Source of the DNA: Pseudarthrobacter sp. NBSH8
GTDB lineage: Bacteria > Actinomycetota > Actinomycetes > Actinomycetales > Micrococcaceae
Direction: 5' to 3'
NCBI RefSeq assembly: GCF_014217545.1
Contig: NZ_CP043178.1
Location: forward strand, 3,906,001 to 3,970,000
Length of the DNA stretch: 64,000 bases
Of this stretch, positions 42,626 to 51,613 are shown piece by piece. Below the pieces are notes generated by a model. The model saw only the letters and a program-made list of their open reading frames with translations, searched no databases and was not told where the DNA came from. Position 1 is the first letter of the stretch. Every line of letters begins with the position of its first letter. A program made the position numbers and the translations under genes.

Positions 42626-44068
42626 ATGCCTGAAACTGCCGCCACAGCTGATACCCGCACGCCCTCCGGACGCCTGGCCCTCGCCGCGTCACCGGACCAG
42701 ATCGCCCTGGGCCCGCTGGACGGCCGTTACCAGTCCGCCGTCGCGCCCCTCGTTGACTACCTGTCCGAGGCAGCACTGAACCGTGACCGTGTGGCCGTGG
42801 AAGTCGAGTGGCTCATCCACCTGACCAGCAATAACGTCCTTCCCGGCGCAGGCCAGCTCACCGTGGAGCAGCAGAAAAAGCTCCGCGCGATCGTCACCGA
42901 ATTCAACTCCGCCTCAGTGTCCGAGCTCGCCGAAATCGAAGCGGTCACGGTCCATGACGTGAAGGCTGTTGAGTACTACATCGGCCGCCGTCTGCCCGGC
43001 GTCGGCATCGGGAACCTGACAGCCATGGTCCACTTCGGCTGCACGTCCGAGGACATCAACAACCTTGCTTACGCCCTGGGCGTCAAGGGTGCTGTGGAGG
43101 ACGTGTGGCTGCCAGCAGCACGCGCCCTCGTGGCCCAGATCAGCAGGATGGCCGAGGAGAACCGTGCGGTTCCCATGCTGTCCCGCACACACGGCCAGCC
43201 GGCCACGCCCACCACCCTGGGCAAGGAGCTGGCAGTCATCGCGCACCGCCTGACCCGCCAACTGGACCGGATCGCCAAGACCGAATACCTGGGCAAGATC
43301 AACGGCGCCACCGGGACATACGCAGCCCATGTGGCTTCTGTCCCCGGCGCCGACTGGCAGCAGGTGGCCAAGTCCTTCGTCGAGGGCCTGGACTTGACGT
43401 GGAACCCGCTGACCACCCAGATTGAAAGCCATGACTGGCAGGCCGAGCTTTACGCCGACGTTGCCCGGTTCAACCGGATCCTGCACAACGTCTGCACGGA
43501 CGTGTGGAGCTACATCTCCATCGGCTACTTCGCCCAGATCCCCGTGGCCGGCGCCACCGGATCCTCCACGATGCCGCACAAGGTCAACCCCATCCGGTTC
43601 GAGAACGCCGAGGCCAACCTGGAAATCTCCTCCGGCCTCCTGGACGTGCTCGGCTCAACACTGGTGACCTCCCGCTGGCAGCGCGACCTCACCGACTCCT
43701 CCAGCCAGCGCAACATCGGCGTGGCGTTCGGCCACTCACTCCTGGCGATCTCCAACGTGGCCAAGGGCCTGGACCGCCTCGACGTTGCCAAAGACATCCT
43801 CGCGGGCGACCTCGACACCAACTGGGAAATCCTGGGCGAGGCCATCCAGATGGTCATGCGCGCCGAGGCGATCGCCGGCGTCGAAGGCATGGAAAACCCG
43901 TACGAGCGGCTCAAAGACCTCACCCGCGGCCAGCGTGTGGATGCCGCCCGCATGCGGGAATTCGTCCAGAGCCTGGGACTCTCCCCCGAGGCCGAGGCCC
44001 GGCTGCTCGCCCTCACGCCGGGCAAGTACACCGGCATCGCGGACCAGCTGGTGGACCACCTCAATTAA
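42626..44068 (+). CDS. purB: adenylosuccinate lyase
   Basis: A 480-aa fumarase/aspartase-superfamily enzyme of purine synthesis, cleaving SAICAR and adenylosuccinate with fumarate release. Superfamily signature GSSTMPHKVNPIRFE and the segment GCTSEDINNLAYALG are intact, with SRTHGQPATPTTLGKE carrying the catalytic-histidine region. The N-terminal ~20 residues are extra. It is followed by a hairpin terminator; no other pur gene is nearby. Confidence 0.95.
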   Translation: MPETAATADTRTPSGRLALAASPDQIALGPLDGRYQSAVAPLVDYLSEAALNRDRVAVEVEWLIHLTSNNVLPGAGQLTVEQQKKLRAIVTEFNSASVSELAEIEAVTVHDVKAVEYYIGRRLPGVGIGNLTAMVHFGCTSEDINNLAYALGVKGAVEDVWLPAARALVAQISRMAEENRAVPMLSRTHGQPATPTTLGKELAVIAHRLTRQLDRIAKTEYLGKINGATGTYAAHVASVPGADWQQVAKSFVEGLDLTWNPLTTQIESHDWQAELYADVARFNRILHNVCTDVWSYISIGYFAQIPVAGATGSSTMPHKVNPIRFENAEANLEISSGLLDVLGSTLVTSRWQRDLTDSSSQRNIGVAFGHSLLAISNVAKGLDRLDVAKDILAGDLDTNWEILGEAIQMVMRAEAIAGVEGMENPYERLKDLTRGQRVDAARMREFVQSLGLSPEAEARLLALTPGKYTGIADQLVDHLN

Positions 44069-44100
44069 GCCGACTCGTTCGGCCATAAACGTACGACGGC

Positions 44101-44129
44101 GGCGCCGGGTCCTTTGAGGGCCCGGTGCC
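44101..44129 (+). terminator. terminator of purB
   Basis: Twelve-bp arms (44101-44112 and 44118-44129) with G:U pairs allowed, a five-base loop and a following TTCCTTT, 33 bases after the purB stop. Confidence 0.65.
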
Positions 44130-44330
44130 TTCCTTTGGTTAAGCCTGCCGAAACCTGTTGCCGTGGCCGCGCCCGGTTCGTTCCCGCCCGGTTGCCGGCC
44201 CGGCTATAGGCGGTGCATGTGCGACACGCCGTGTCAGGCCAGCCGCAGGCACCAGCAACTGGGCAGGAACGCACCACGGCGGCACGGCCGGCCGACGCCG
44301 GAATTCGCCGCCGGATGCGAAAATGGAGTC

Positions 44331-45002
44331 ATGAAGCTGCTCCTCATCCGCCACGGACAGACCCCCGGAAATGTTCTCGGCCAGCTGGACACCGCCCACC
44401 CCGGGCCCGGGCTGACCGAACTGGGCGAACGCCAGGCAGAGGCCATGGCACGGTCCCTGGCCAACGAGCAGATAGGCGCCCTGTACACGTCAACGCTTCT
44501 GCGGACCCAGATCACGGCCGGCCCGCTGTCCCGGCTCCACGGTCTTGAGCTTGAAATCCTGGATGGTCTGCACGAAATCGAGGCAGGGGCCCTGGAGAAA
44601 CTGACCGACCACGAGTCGCATATGCGATACATGGGCACGGTGTTTGCTTGGGCAGCCGGTGACCTGGACCGCAGGATGCCTGCCGGCCCTAACGGCCACG
44701 ACTTTGTCGAACGGTTCGACGCCGCCATCAACCGGATTGCCGAGCGCGCGGCCAGCAATGGGGGCACCGCCGTCGCGGCCGTCGTGAGTCATGGCGCCGC
44801 CATCCGCACCTGGACAGGTCTCCGCGCCGCCGGCGCCGACCATGAGTTCGCGGCCCGGCATGTCCTGTCCAACACCGGCATCGTGGCCCTGGAAGGGGAC
44901 CCCGGCGCCGGCTGGAAGCTGATCCATTGGGACGGGAGCCCGGTGGGCGGCCTCGCCCTTACGGATCCGACCGCCGAGGACCCCACCGGCGACGCCGTAT
45001 AG
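44331..45002 (+). CDS. histidine phosphatase family protein
   Basis: A 223-aa phosphoglycerate-mutase-like phosphatase. The catalytic motif LLIRHGQTPGN has the phosphohistidine at residue 8. The acid is in LHEIEAGALEKL and the second histidine in VVSHGAAIRTW. Such enzymes act on many small phosphates. ATG 44331 is chosen because the fold starts there, with GGAG close upstream. Nothing recognisable is in the 262 bases before it except the purB terminator, nor in the 239 bases after it. Confidence 0.9.
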   Translation: MKLLLIRHGQTPGNVLGQLDTAHPGPGLTELGERQAEAMARSLANEQIGALYTSTLLRTQITAGPLSRLHGLELEILDGLHEIEAGALEKLTDHESHMRYMGTVFAWAAGDLDRRMPAGPNGHDFVERFDAAINRIAERAASNGGTAVAAVVSHGAAIRTWTGLRAAGADHEFAARHVLSNTGIVALEGDPGAGWKLIHWDGSPVGGLALTDPTAEDPTGDAV

Positions 45003-45241
45003 CCGCTGGAAAACACTGGACACACTACGAGCACGTCGCGGCGGAGGACCTTCAGGACTACAGCCCGGAGACCCTGAACCGGCGGGCCCGATCCTACGCG
45101 GAACTGGCGGCCATTCGCGCTCCCGAAACCCTGGTCCGCCGGCAGCCCGAAGTTCTCCGGACGCTTACGCCAAGGAAACACCACGGTAACCACGGGCTCT
45201 TAGGATTATCAGGCATCACCCTTCGGCGAAACGAGGCAGTC

Positions 45242-45745
45242 ATGCAGACCAATCCGCGGCTCAACATCCGTTCGGTCACCTGGTCCAACCCCGTGGGCGC
45301 CGATCTGCGCAGGGCCCAGCAGGCGGAACTGGACGCCCGCTTCGGTACCCCTGACCACGAACCGGGGACCCCGCCGTCGGGCGCCGACTGCGCCGTGTTC
45401 CTGGTGGCGTACGACAAAGGCTCGGGACAGCCCGTGGGCTGCGGCGGACTCAGGCTCCTGGACAGCGCCACTGCCGAAATCAAGCGGCTTTATGTGCTCC
45501 CGTATACGCGGGGATCGGGCGTGGCCAGCTCCATCCTGGCGGCCCTCGAAGCAGAGGCGCACAAGCAGGGCATCACGCGCATCAAGGCCGAAGCGGGCTC
45601 GGCGCAGCCGGACGGCCGGAACTTCTACGAGAACTCCGGCTTCGACTCCGTCCCCAACTTTGGCGCTTACGTGGGAGTGGAGCACTCGTACTGCTACGCC
45701 AAGTCGATTGACTCGCACAGCGCCGCCCACACTGCCATGGCATGA
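45242..45745 (+). CDS. GNAT family N-acetyltransferase
   Basis: A 167-aa acetyltransferase. The acetyl-CoA loop is VLPYTRGSGVASSIL and the C-terminal motif ARNFYENSGF-like (GRNFYENSGFDSVPNF). Preceding strands GCGGLRLLDSATAEIKRLYV fit the fold. The substrate is unknown. ATG 45242 has ACGAGG about six bases upstream. The frame is open further upstream, but that part shows no family resemblance. Confidence 0.88.
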   Translation: MQTNPRLNIRSVTWSNPVGADLRRAQQAELDARFGTPDHEPGTPPSGADCAVFLVAYDKGSGQPVGCGGLRLLDSATAEIKRLYVLPYTRGSGVASSILAALEAEAHKQGITRIKAEAGSAQPDGRNFYENSGFDSVPNFGAYVGVEHSYCYAKSIDSHSAAHTAMA

Positions 45746-45821
45746 GCCAAATCCGGGCGGCGGCCCGTTACACAACAACAGCTACGACGTAACGTGCGCC
45801 GCGGCACGCTAACCTCGCCAT

Positions 45822-46256
45822 ATGGAATCCACTGACATCACCTTCCGCACCCGCAAATGGATCCGGCCGGAGGACCTGAACGCCAACGGAACCCTCTTCG
45901 GCGGAAGCCTGCTGAAATGGATCGATGAGGAAGCCGCGATCTACGCCATCCTCCAGCTTGGCAACGGCCGCGCTGTCACGAAGTACATCTCGGAGATCAA
46001 CTTCGTGAGCTCCGCCGTGCAGGGCGACCTGGTGGAGATGGGCCTGACGGCAACGCGCTTCGGCCGGACATCCTTGACCATGCGCGCCGAAGTCCGCAAC
46101 ATGATCACGCGCCAGAGCATCCTCACCATCGAAGAGATCGTCTTTGTGAACCTCAGCCCGGCTGGCAAGCCGGAGCCACACGGCTACACCGAAATCACCT
46201 ATGAGCGGGACCGGATTCCCACTCATCACCTGACCGAAACGCTCATTCAGGACTGA
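45822..46256 (+). CDS. acyl-CoA thioesterase (YciA-type hotdog)
   Basis: A 144-aa hotdog-fold hydrolase. The signature NANGTLFGGSLLKWIDEEAAIYA is the YciA/acyl-CoA hydrolase active-site helix, seen here as NGTLFGGSLLKWID with the catalytic aspartate. It releases CoA from acyl-CoAs of unspecified chain length. TAACCT (45810-45815) ends six bases before ATG 45822 with no RBS, so the transcript is probably leaderless. Confidence 0.92.
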   Translation: MESTDITFRTRKWIRPEDLNANGTLFGGSLLKWIDEEAAIYAILQLGNGRAVTKYISEINFVSSAVQGDLVEMGLTATRFGRTSLTMRAEVRNMITRQSILTIEEIVFVNLSPAGKPEPHGYTEITYERDRIPTHHLTETLIQD

Positions 46257-46361
46257 CGCAGGCGGACGCCTTACGCCGCCCGGCCCCGCGTCACGTCACC
46301 GCCATGGGTCCCTGGGTCGTACGGCATAGGATCGATAGCCGGACCCCTTGAAAGGACTCTC

Positions 46362-46988
46362 TTGGCCAAGCTCTACTTCCGCTACGGCGCCATGAATTCC
46401 GGCAAGTCCACCGGACTCCTGCAGGCCGCTTTCAACTACGAGGAGCGCGGACAGCGCGTCCTGCTGGCCAAGCCTGGCGTGGATACCAAAGGCGATACGG
46501 ACATTGTGTCCCGGCTGGGCATGACACGGTCCGTGGACTTCCTGCTGTCCGCCACCACCCCCGTGCGCGAACTCTTCGCCGCCCATGCGGCCGGCGATGA
46601 CCCGGATGCGCTGCTGGAGCACATGGACCAGAAGCCGGTGGCCTGTTTTCTGGTGGACGAGGCCCAGTTCCTGACGCCGGCCCAGGTGGATGACCTGTTC
46701 CGCATCGCCGTCCTGGACAACGTCCCGGTACTGGCTTATGGCATCAGGACCGACTTCCTGACCCATGCCTTCCCGGGATCACGCCGGCTTCTGGAGGTGG
46801 CCCACACGCTGGAAGAGCTCAAGACCATTTGCCGGTGCGGGCGCAAGGCCATCTTCAACACCCGGCGGGTTGGCAACAAGGTGGTGTTCGACGGCGATCA
46901 GGTGGCCATCGACGGCCAGGACGTCTGGTACGAATCCCTGTGCGGGTCCTGCTACCTCGAGGAATCTGGCGGCCGGCTGGGTTCCTGA
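46362..46988 (+). CDS. tdk: thymidine kinase
   Basis: A 208-aa type II thymidine kinase of the salvage pathway. P-loop GAMNSGKSTG is at residues ~8-17, the metal-binding DEAQFLT mid-protein, and two cysteine pairs (CRCGRKA and CGSC) form the zinc site of the lasso domain. The start is TTG 46362 with AAAGGA nine bases upstream. It is convergent with the FUSC gene, 62 bases away. Confidence 0.93.
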   Translation: MAKLYFRYGAMNSGKSTGLLQAAFNYEERGQRVLLAKPGVDTKGDTDIVSRLGMTRSVDFLLSATTPVRELFAAHAAGDDPDALLEHMDQKPVACFLVDEAQFLTPAQVDDLFRIAVLDNVPVLAYGIRTDFLTHAFPGSRRLLEVAHTLEELKTICRCGRKAIFNTRRVGNKVVFDGDQVAIDGQDVWYESLCGSCYLEESGGRLGS

Positions 46989-47050
46989 GGCCTGGCGCCG
47001 CGCCCGGCAGCCCCGCCCGGCAACCCTCCCGGCTCCGGATTACATCCGTC

Positions 47051-48133
47051 TCAGCTCACACCCGGCGAACCCGGCACCCCCGGCACCTGCCGCACCCGCC
47101 GCCAGAGGACAGGTGCCAGCACCACGGCGATCCCGACGACGGCACCGATCACCGTCTCGACGATCCTGTCCCGGAGCAGGCTGGTGGGCGACGCCGGCGC
47201 CACCAGAAGCGTGGAGATCAGGGCCAGCGGCGTCACGAAGACCTGCGCCAGCAAGTACTGGCGGGCAATGAACAACTCAGCACCGAACTGACACAGAGCC
47301 ATAACCAGCACGGTCTCCCCCGGTTCCAGGTTCAGCAACAGGATCCCGGCCAGCACCACGAGCCCAAGGACAGTACCGATGATCCTCTGCACGCCGCGGC
47401 GGACCCGATGCACAGTGGTGTGCCCCACCAGCGGCACCACCGCCGCCACCATGGCCCAGTAGTTGTGGCCAAAACCCAGGGGTTGGCCCACCAGAGTCGC
47501 CAACGAACCGGCCAGTCCGGCTGCCACGAAATAGCCGAAGCCCTCCAGCCAGGCTGCCCGCCGCTCATCCGGAGTACGGCTGAGCGGGCGCGGCCAGGCC
47601 CAGGGTGTACGGTGACTCGGCAGCACGCGCGAAGAGAAGCCGATCAGAAGGCAGAACGCGGTGGTGAGGACGACCACCAGCATCCCTTCCCAGAGCGGCG
47701 GCTGGTTGGGGATCGAGGCAATGGCCGCGAAAGCGAAGATGTGGAACAGGGACCCGGCAGGCCGCAGCCGAAGCCAGGAGATGGCCACGGAACAGCCGCC
47801 GGCCACTACGGTGGTGGCCAGGACCAGGAGCCAGGTGGTGCTGGCCCCGTCCAGGCCCCACGCCCCGCCCGCGCGTGCCGCGAGAGAGGCCAGGAGAATG
47901 ACCAACAGCATCAGCAGGCCGGCGCGGAGCTGAAGGAAGAACCGCGAACCGTGCGGCTCGCCGCGGCCGTAGATCCCCGTGAATGCACCAAACGAGGCGA
48001 AGATCGCAAGGTCCAGCCGGCCAGTCAGTACCAGGGTGAGGAGCGGAATAAACACTCCCACAGCACAGCGGAGGGCCGGGTGGTGGTCCTTGTTTGCGGG
48101 AGCGATGCTGAACATCTCAGCGAGGATCTTCAC
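47051..48133 (-). CDS. FUSC family membrane protein
   Basis: A 360-aa integral membrane protein with about ten helices in two similar halves, each ending in the conserved arginine-rich turn (e.g. HTTVHRVRRGVQRIIGTVLG), the hallmark of fusaric acid resistance/AaeB-like proteins. The family exports aromatic acids, but this short form lacks the large cytoplasmic domain, and the substrate is unknown. It is divergent from the ACT-domain protein gene across 148 bases. Confidence 0.85.
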   Translation of the reverse strand: MKILAEMFSIAPANKDHHPALRCAVGVFIPLLTLVLTGRLDLAIFASFGAFTGIYGRGEPHGSRFFLQLRAGLLMLLVILLASLAARAGGAWGLDGASTTWLLVLATTVVAGGCSVAISWLRLRPAGSLFHIFAFAAIASIPNQPPLWEGMLVVVLTTAFCLLIGFSSRVLPSHRTPWAWPRPLSRTPDERRAAWLEGFGYFVAAGLAGSLATLVGQPLGFGHNYWAMVAAVVPLVGHTTVHRVRRGVQRIIGTVLGLVVLAGILLLNLEPGETVLVMALCQFGAELFIARQYLLAQVFVTPLALISTLLVAPASPTSLLRDRIVETVIGAVVGIAVVLAPVLWRRVRQVPGVPGSPGVS

Positions 48134-48281
48134 GTGCTGACGGCGCCTTCCTGCAGTCCAACCGGTACATCACTGGCGGGCGGCCGCGCTGACGTCCACA
48201 TCGATCCTACGCCGCAGCCTGTTCCCACGATCGGAACTGCAGGGCAACGCCGCCGAAACACCAACCTGTGATCCTTGAAGC

Positions 48282-49136
48282 ATGAAGCCCACCGCAAGGA
48301 AGCCTGCCCCTAGGAAGCCTGCCGCGGCTGATTTGAGCTGTGAAGTCTGCGGCCTGATGCCGGAACCGACCAAGACCCGCCTGACCTTGGCCAACGTGGC
48401 CGTTATGCTCCCGATCGAACTGCTGGTCCATGCCCTCGTGGTGGAAACCCACCTGCCGTATTTTGCCAAGGTCCTGGTCCTCACGTTCACCGCCACCGTG
48501 CTGGTGATCTGGGTGGCGGAGCCCTCAGCCGCCCGGCTCCTCCGCGGCTGGCTGCACGCGCCGGCCCTCCGGCACCACAGGAAGCTGGGCAGCGCTCCGG
48601 CGTTGTGGCGGGCGCGAACGGTGCTCCAGGACCACCCGGGTTCGCTGCAGAAAATCACCCGGGCGCTGGCCCGACTGGACACCAACATCCTCAGCATCCA
48701 TGTCCACCCGGTTGCCGGCGGCGTGCTGGACGAGTTTGTGCTCTCGGCACCGGGGAACCTCAGTGAACGGCACCTGCTGGAGGCACTGCACGACGGCGGC
48801 GGCTCGCGGTCGCGGGTCTGGCCCACCACCGCCTTGGCCATGGCGGACGGTCAGACTAAAGCGCTGAGCCTGGCGGCCCGGATCGCCGATGCCCCTGACG
48901 AGCTGCCGCTGGCAGTCGCCGAGCTGCTTCGTGCCCGCATCCTCACGCCTGCGGAGGCGGTCCTGGAAAAGCACGACACCGGCACCCGCCTGAAGATCCC
49001 CACCGCCTGGCACGGACCCATCACGTTCGCCCGTCCCGGCGAACCGTTCACACCCGCCGAGTCAGCCCGCGCTCACCGGCTCGCCGAGCTCGCCGAAATC
49101 TTGGCCCATCGGCCTGCCGCCAGCTGCCAGCACTAG
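48282..49136 (+). CDS. membrane-anchored ACT-domain protein
   Basis: A 284-aa protein of unusual build: a basic N-terminus, a CEVCG cysteine pair at 20-23, two hydrophobic segments (~34-55 and ~60-80), then an ACT domain (~110-165: TVLQDHPGSLQKITRALARL, LDEFVLSAPGN). A helical C-terminal region follows that resembles no family I recognise. ACT domains bind amino acids and control enzymes or transporters, so this could be a membrane amino-acid sensor (inference). The RBS is weak; the divergent neighbour is the FUSC protein. Confidence 0.7.
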   Translation: MKPTARKPAPRKPAAADLSCEVCGLMPEPTKTRLTLANVAVMLPIELLVHALVVETHLPYFAKVLVLTFTATVLVIWVAEPSAARLLRGWLHAPALRHHRKLGSAPALWRARTVLQDHPGSLQKITRALARLDTNILSIHVHPVAGGVLDEFVLSAPGNLSERHLLEALHDGGGSRSRVWPTTALAMADGQTKALSLAARIADAPDELPLAVAELLRARILTPAEAVLEKHDTGTRLKIPTAWHGPITFARPGEPFTPAESARAHRLAELAEILAHRPAASCQH

Positions 49137-49264
49137 TGCCCGGCACTGGGCCGCCGTCGACCTGACCCGGCAAGCGGAAGGCCCGAACCACACTTCTCCA
49201 TGCCGCGGCGCAGGCAGTCACAATCCGTTTTTAAGGCCCGCACCGGCGCAATTGGAGAAAAGCC

Positions 49265-49326
49265 TTGACAGTGGCGCGGCTCACTTCTACCTTTAATTTT
49301 GGGATCCCAAAACGGGATCCCAAAAT
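49265..49326 (+). promoter_or_regulatory. promoter and tandem GntR-type operators
   Basis: TTGACA (49265-49270) and TACCTT (49288-49293), 17 bases apart, form a good promoter. Immediately downstream, over the expected transcription start, is the perfect palindrome TTTTGGGATCCCAAAA (49297-49312) followed after one base by a second copy of GGGATCCCAAAA (49314-49325). The likely ligand is the FCD-type GntR protein encoded at 50930. The remainder of the 326-bp gap (49137-49462) holds no visible gene. Confidence 0.7.
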
Positions 49327-49462
49327 AGGCAAGTCATTTCCGGCGCTTCCCAACGCGCAATCCGGAGCCACCTTCTTCTATCGCCCGCCCACCCGCGGGC
49401 CATACGTTCCAAATCCCGGATCTTCCGTTCCCCATCCGTAACTTCCCCGTGAAGGAGAAGCT

Positions 49463-50821
49463 GTGTCTATTCCGAACACCAAAACAGCAAGCGCTGACGG
49501 CACCTTGAACCCCGCGACCAGCGGCCAACAGCAGAAGGACGGCGTGCAACGTCGCACCAACGTCCGCTGGAAAATGTTCCTGCTCCTGCTGGTCCTCGTG
49601 GCCGTCAATTACATCGACCGGGGGTCCATCTCGGTGGCCCTCCCGATCATCCAGAAGGAATTCAATCTCGCCCCGGAGCTCGTGGGGCTCCTGCTCTCCG
49701 CCTTCTTCTGGACCTACGCGCTGATGCAGGTCCCGGTAGGCCTGCTGATCGACAAGTTCGGTCCCCGCAAGGTCATGACGGCATCCTGCGTCGGATGGGG
49801 GGCGGCCACGGCCGCCTCCGGCTTCGCCGGCGGCTTCCTCAGCATGTTCATTGCCCGGATGGGTATCGGCGTTACGGAAGCCGGCGTTATGCCGGCCGGC
49901 GGCAAGCTGAACGCCATCTGGATGCACAAATCCGAACGTGGCCGCGGTGCCACCATCCTCGACGCCGGGGCCCCCCTCGGTGCTGGCCTGGGCGGCATCC
50001 TCATTGCCGGCCTGATCGCCTCCACCGGCAGTTGGCGCCTCGCGTTCATCATCGCCGGCGCCGCCACCGTCCTGATGGGCCTTGCCGTGTGGTGGTACGT
50101 CCGGGACAACCCGAGGCAGCACCCCGGGGTCAACGAAGCCGAGGCGGAATACCTTGAGGCCTCCCACGCCGCGGAGGATTCAGAAGCTGAGCTGGGCGGC
50201 AGCAAAGGAAAGCGCGCGCTTCTGCCCTACCTGCGATTCCGGTCTTTCTGGGCAATGTGCTTCGGCTGGCTGGGTTTCAACGGCGTTTTCTATGGCCTGC
50301 TGACGTGGGGTCCGCTGTACTTGGCCCAGGCCAAGGGTTTTGACCTCAAGACCATCGGCTGGTCCACCTTCGTGATCTTCGGGGCCGGATTCGTCGGGGA
50401 AATCCTGGGCGGCACCATCGCCGACAAATGGCGCAACTCCGGAGCTTCGGCCAACCTCGTTATGCGGACCCTCCTCGGTATCTCCAGCATCGTGGTAATC
50501 GGCGGCCTCATCGGAGTTACCATCGTTGCTGATTCGACGACCGCTGTTGTCCTCCTGTCCGTGGTCATGTTCTTCCTCCGCTGGGTGGGCCTGTTCTGGA
50601 GCATCCCCTCCATCCTGGGCGGCCGGACGAACGCCGGTGTCCTGGGCGGCGCCATGAACTTCAGCGGCAACATCGCCGGTTTCGTCACTCCGATAGCCGT
50701 GGGCCTGATCGTCGGGGCGACCGGCTCCTACACGTGGGCTCTGCTGTACTTCGTGGGATCCGCAATCATCATGGGCGCCTCTGTCCTGACGTTGAACTAC
50801 ACCAAGCGGCTTCCCGTCTAG
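49463..50821 (+). CDS. MFS transporter, anion:cation symporter type
   Basis: A 452-aa, twelve-segment importer of the ACS family (relatives carry organic anions such as glucarate, phthalate or hydroxyphenylacetate). The signature VAVNYIDRGSISVALP is in helix 1, and DKFGPRKVMTASCVGWG in the first loop. GTG 49463 has AAGGAG five bases upstream. It is the first gene of the hydantoinase-like cluster and is controlled by the tandem operator upstream; it probably brings in the cluster's substrate. Confidence 0.88.
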   Translation: MSIPNTKTASADGTLNPATSGQQQKDGVQRRTNVRWKMFLLLLVLVAVNYIDRGSISVALPIIQKEFNLAPELVGLLLSAFFWTYALMQVPVGLLIDKFGPRKVMTASCVGWGAATAASGFAGGFLSMFIARMGIGVTEAGVMPAGGKLNAIWMHKSERGRGATILDAGAPLGAGLGGILIAGLIASTGSWRLAFIIAGAATVLMGLAVWWYVRDNPRQHPGVNEAEAEYLEASHAAEDSEAELGGSKGKRALLPYLRFRSFWAMCFGWLGFNGVFYGLLTWGPLYLAQAKGFDLKTIGWSTFVIFGAGFVGEILGGTIADKWRNSGASANLVMRTLLGISSIVVIGGLIGVTIVADSTTAVVLLSVVMFFLRWVGLFWSIPSILGGRTNAGVLGGAMNFSGNIAGFVTPIAVGLIVGATGSYTWALLYFVGSAIIMGASVLTLNYTKRLPV

Positions 50822-50929
50822 GCCACCTGTTAGGACAACCGTCCACGCCGGCCCGCCCTAAGCTAGGCCACAGCACCATCTCCCGGCCGCCGGGAGCGCA
50901 ACGTCACCAAAGAATCCGAATGGAGCACC

Positions 50930-51613
50930 ATGCTTACCGCCGAAGAGACCCAGGACAAGGAACGCCCCCTCCGCGAGACTGTCCGGGACACCCTCCGCAC
51001 CAGGATCTTTGAAGGGCATTACGCTCCCGGCACACGGTTGGTGGAGCGCGACCTGGCAGCCGAATTCAATGTCTCCCGGCTGCCGGTCCGCGAGGCGCTC
51101 CGGATGCTGCGCCAGGAGGGCCTCCTCAGCGACCGGGGAGCCCGCGGAGCCGAGGTCAGCTCACTCAGCCCCAAGGACGTGGAGGATCTCTTCGACGTCC
51201 GGCAGTCACTCGAGGTGCTGGCCTGCCGGCTGGCCGCCGTCCGCGCAACAACGGAAGACCTGGGCTACCTTGACGGCCTGCTGGAGGAGGCCGAACGCTG
51301 CCTCGCCAAGGGCGCCGTCATGGAAGCCCACCGGGCCAACAGCGAATTCCACGACGCCATCACCCGGATCGCGGACAACGGCTTCCTCAAATCCGCACTG
51401 GAACCACTGCAGGGCCGCATGCACTGGCTGTTCCGGCACGTCAGCGACCTGCCCGAACTGATCCAGGAACACCGGGAATTGTACGGCGCCATCGCCAGCG
51501 GCGATCCGGACCGTGCCGCGGCCCAGTCTGCGTCGCACATCGGCAAGTACCGCGAGCAGTTCCCCGACGACTTCCAGAAAACAGAACCCGCTCTTCACCG
51601 GAAGAAAAAATGA
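50930..51613 (+). CDS. GntR family regulator, FCD subfamily
   Basis: A 227-aa regulator. The winged helix (residues ~13-78: VERDLAAEFNVSRLPVREAL and RMLRQEGLLSDRG) is followed by an all-helical FCD ligand domain with scattered histidines (EFHDAITRIADN, ELIQEHRELYGAI, SASHIGKYREQF) that usually hold a metal and an organic acid. It overlaps the next gene by four bases. It likely binds the GGGATCCC repeats in front of the transporter. Confidence 0.92.
   Translation: MLTAEETQDKERPLRETVRDTLRTRIFEGHYAPGTRLVERDLAAEFNVSRLPVREALRMLRQEGLLSDRGARGAEVSSLSPKDVEDLFDVRQSLEVLACRLAAVRATTEDLGYLDGLLEEAERCLAKGAVMEAHRANSEFHDAITRIADNGFLKSALEPLQGRMHWLFRHVSDLPELIQEHRELYGAIASGDPDRAAAQSASHIGKYREQFPDDFQKTEPALHRKKK

Noticed and set aside
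45003..45241. Open frame continuing upstream of the GNAT gene
   Set aside because: The residues do not resemble any family and a good RBS supports ATG 45242.
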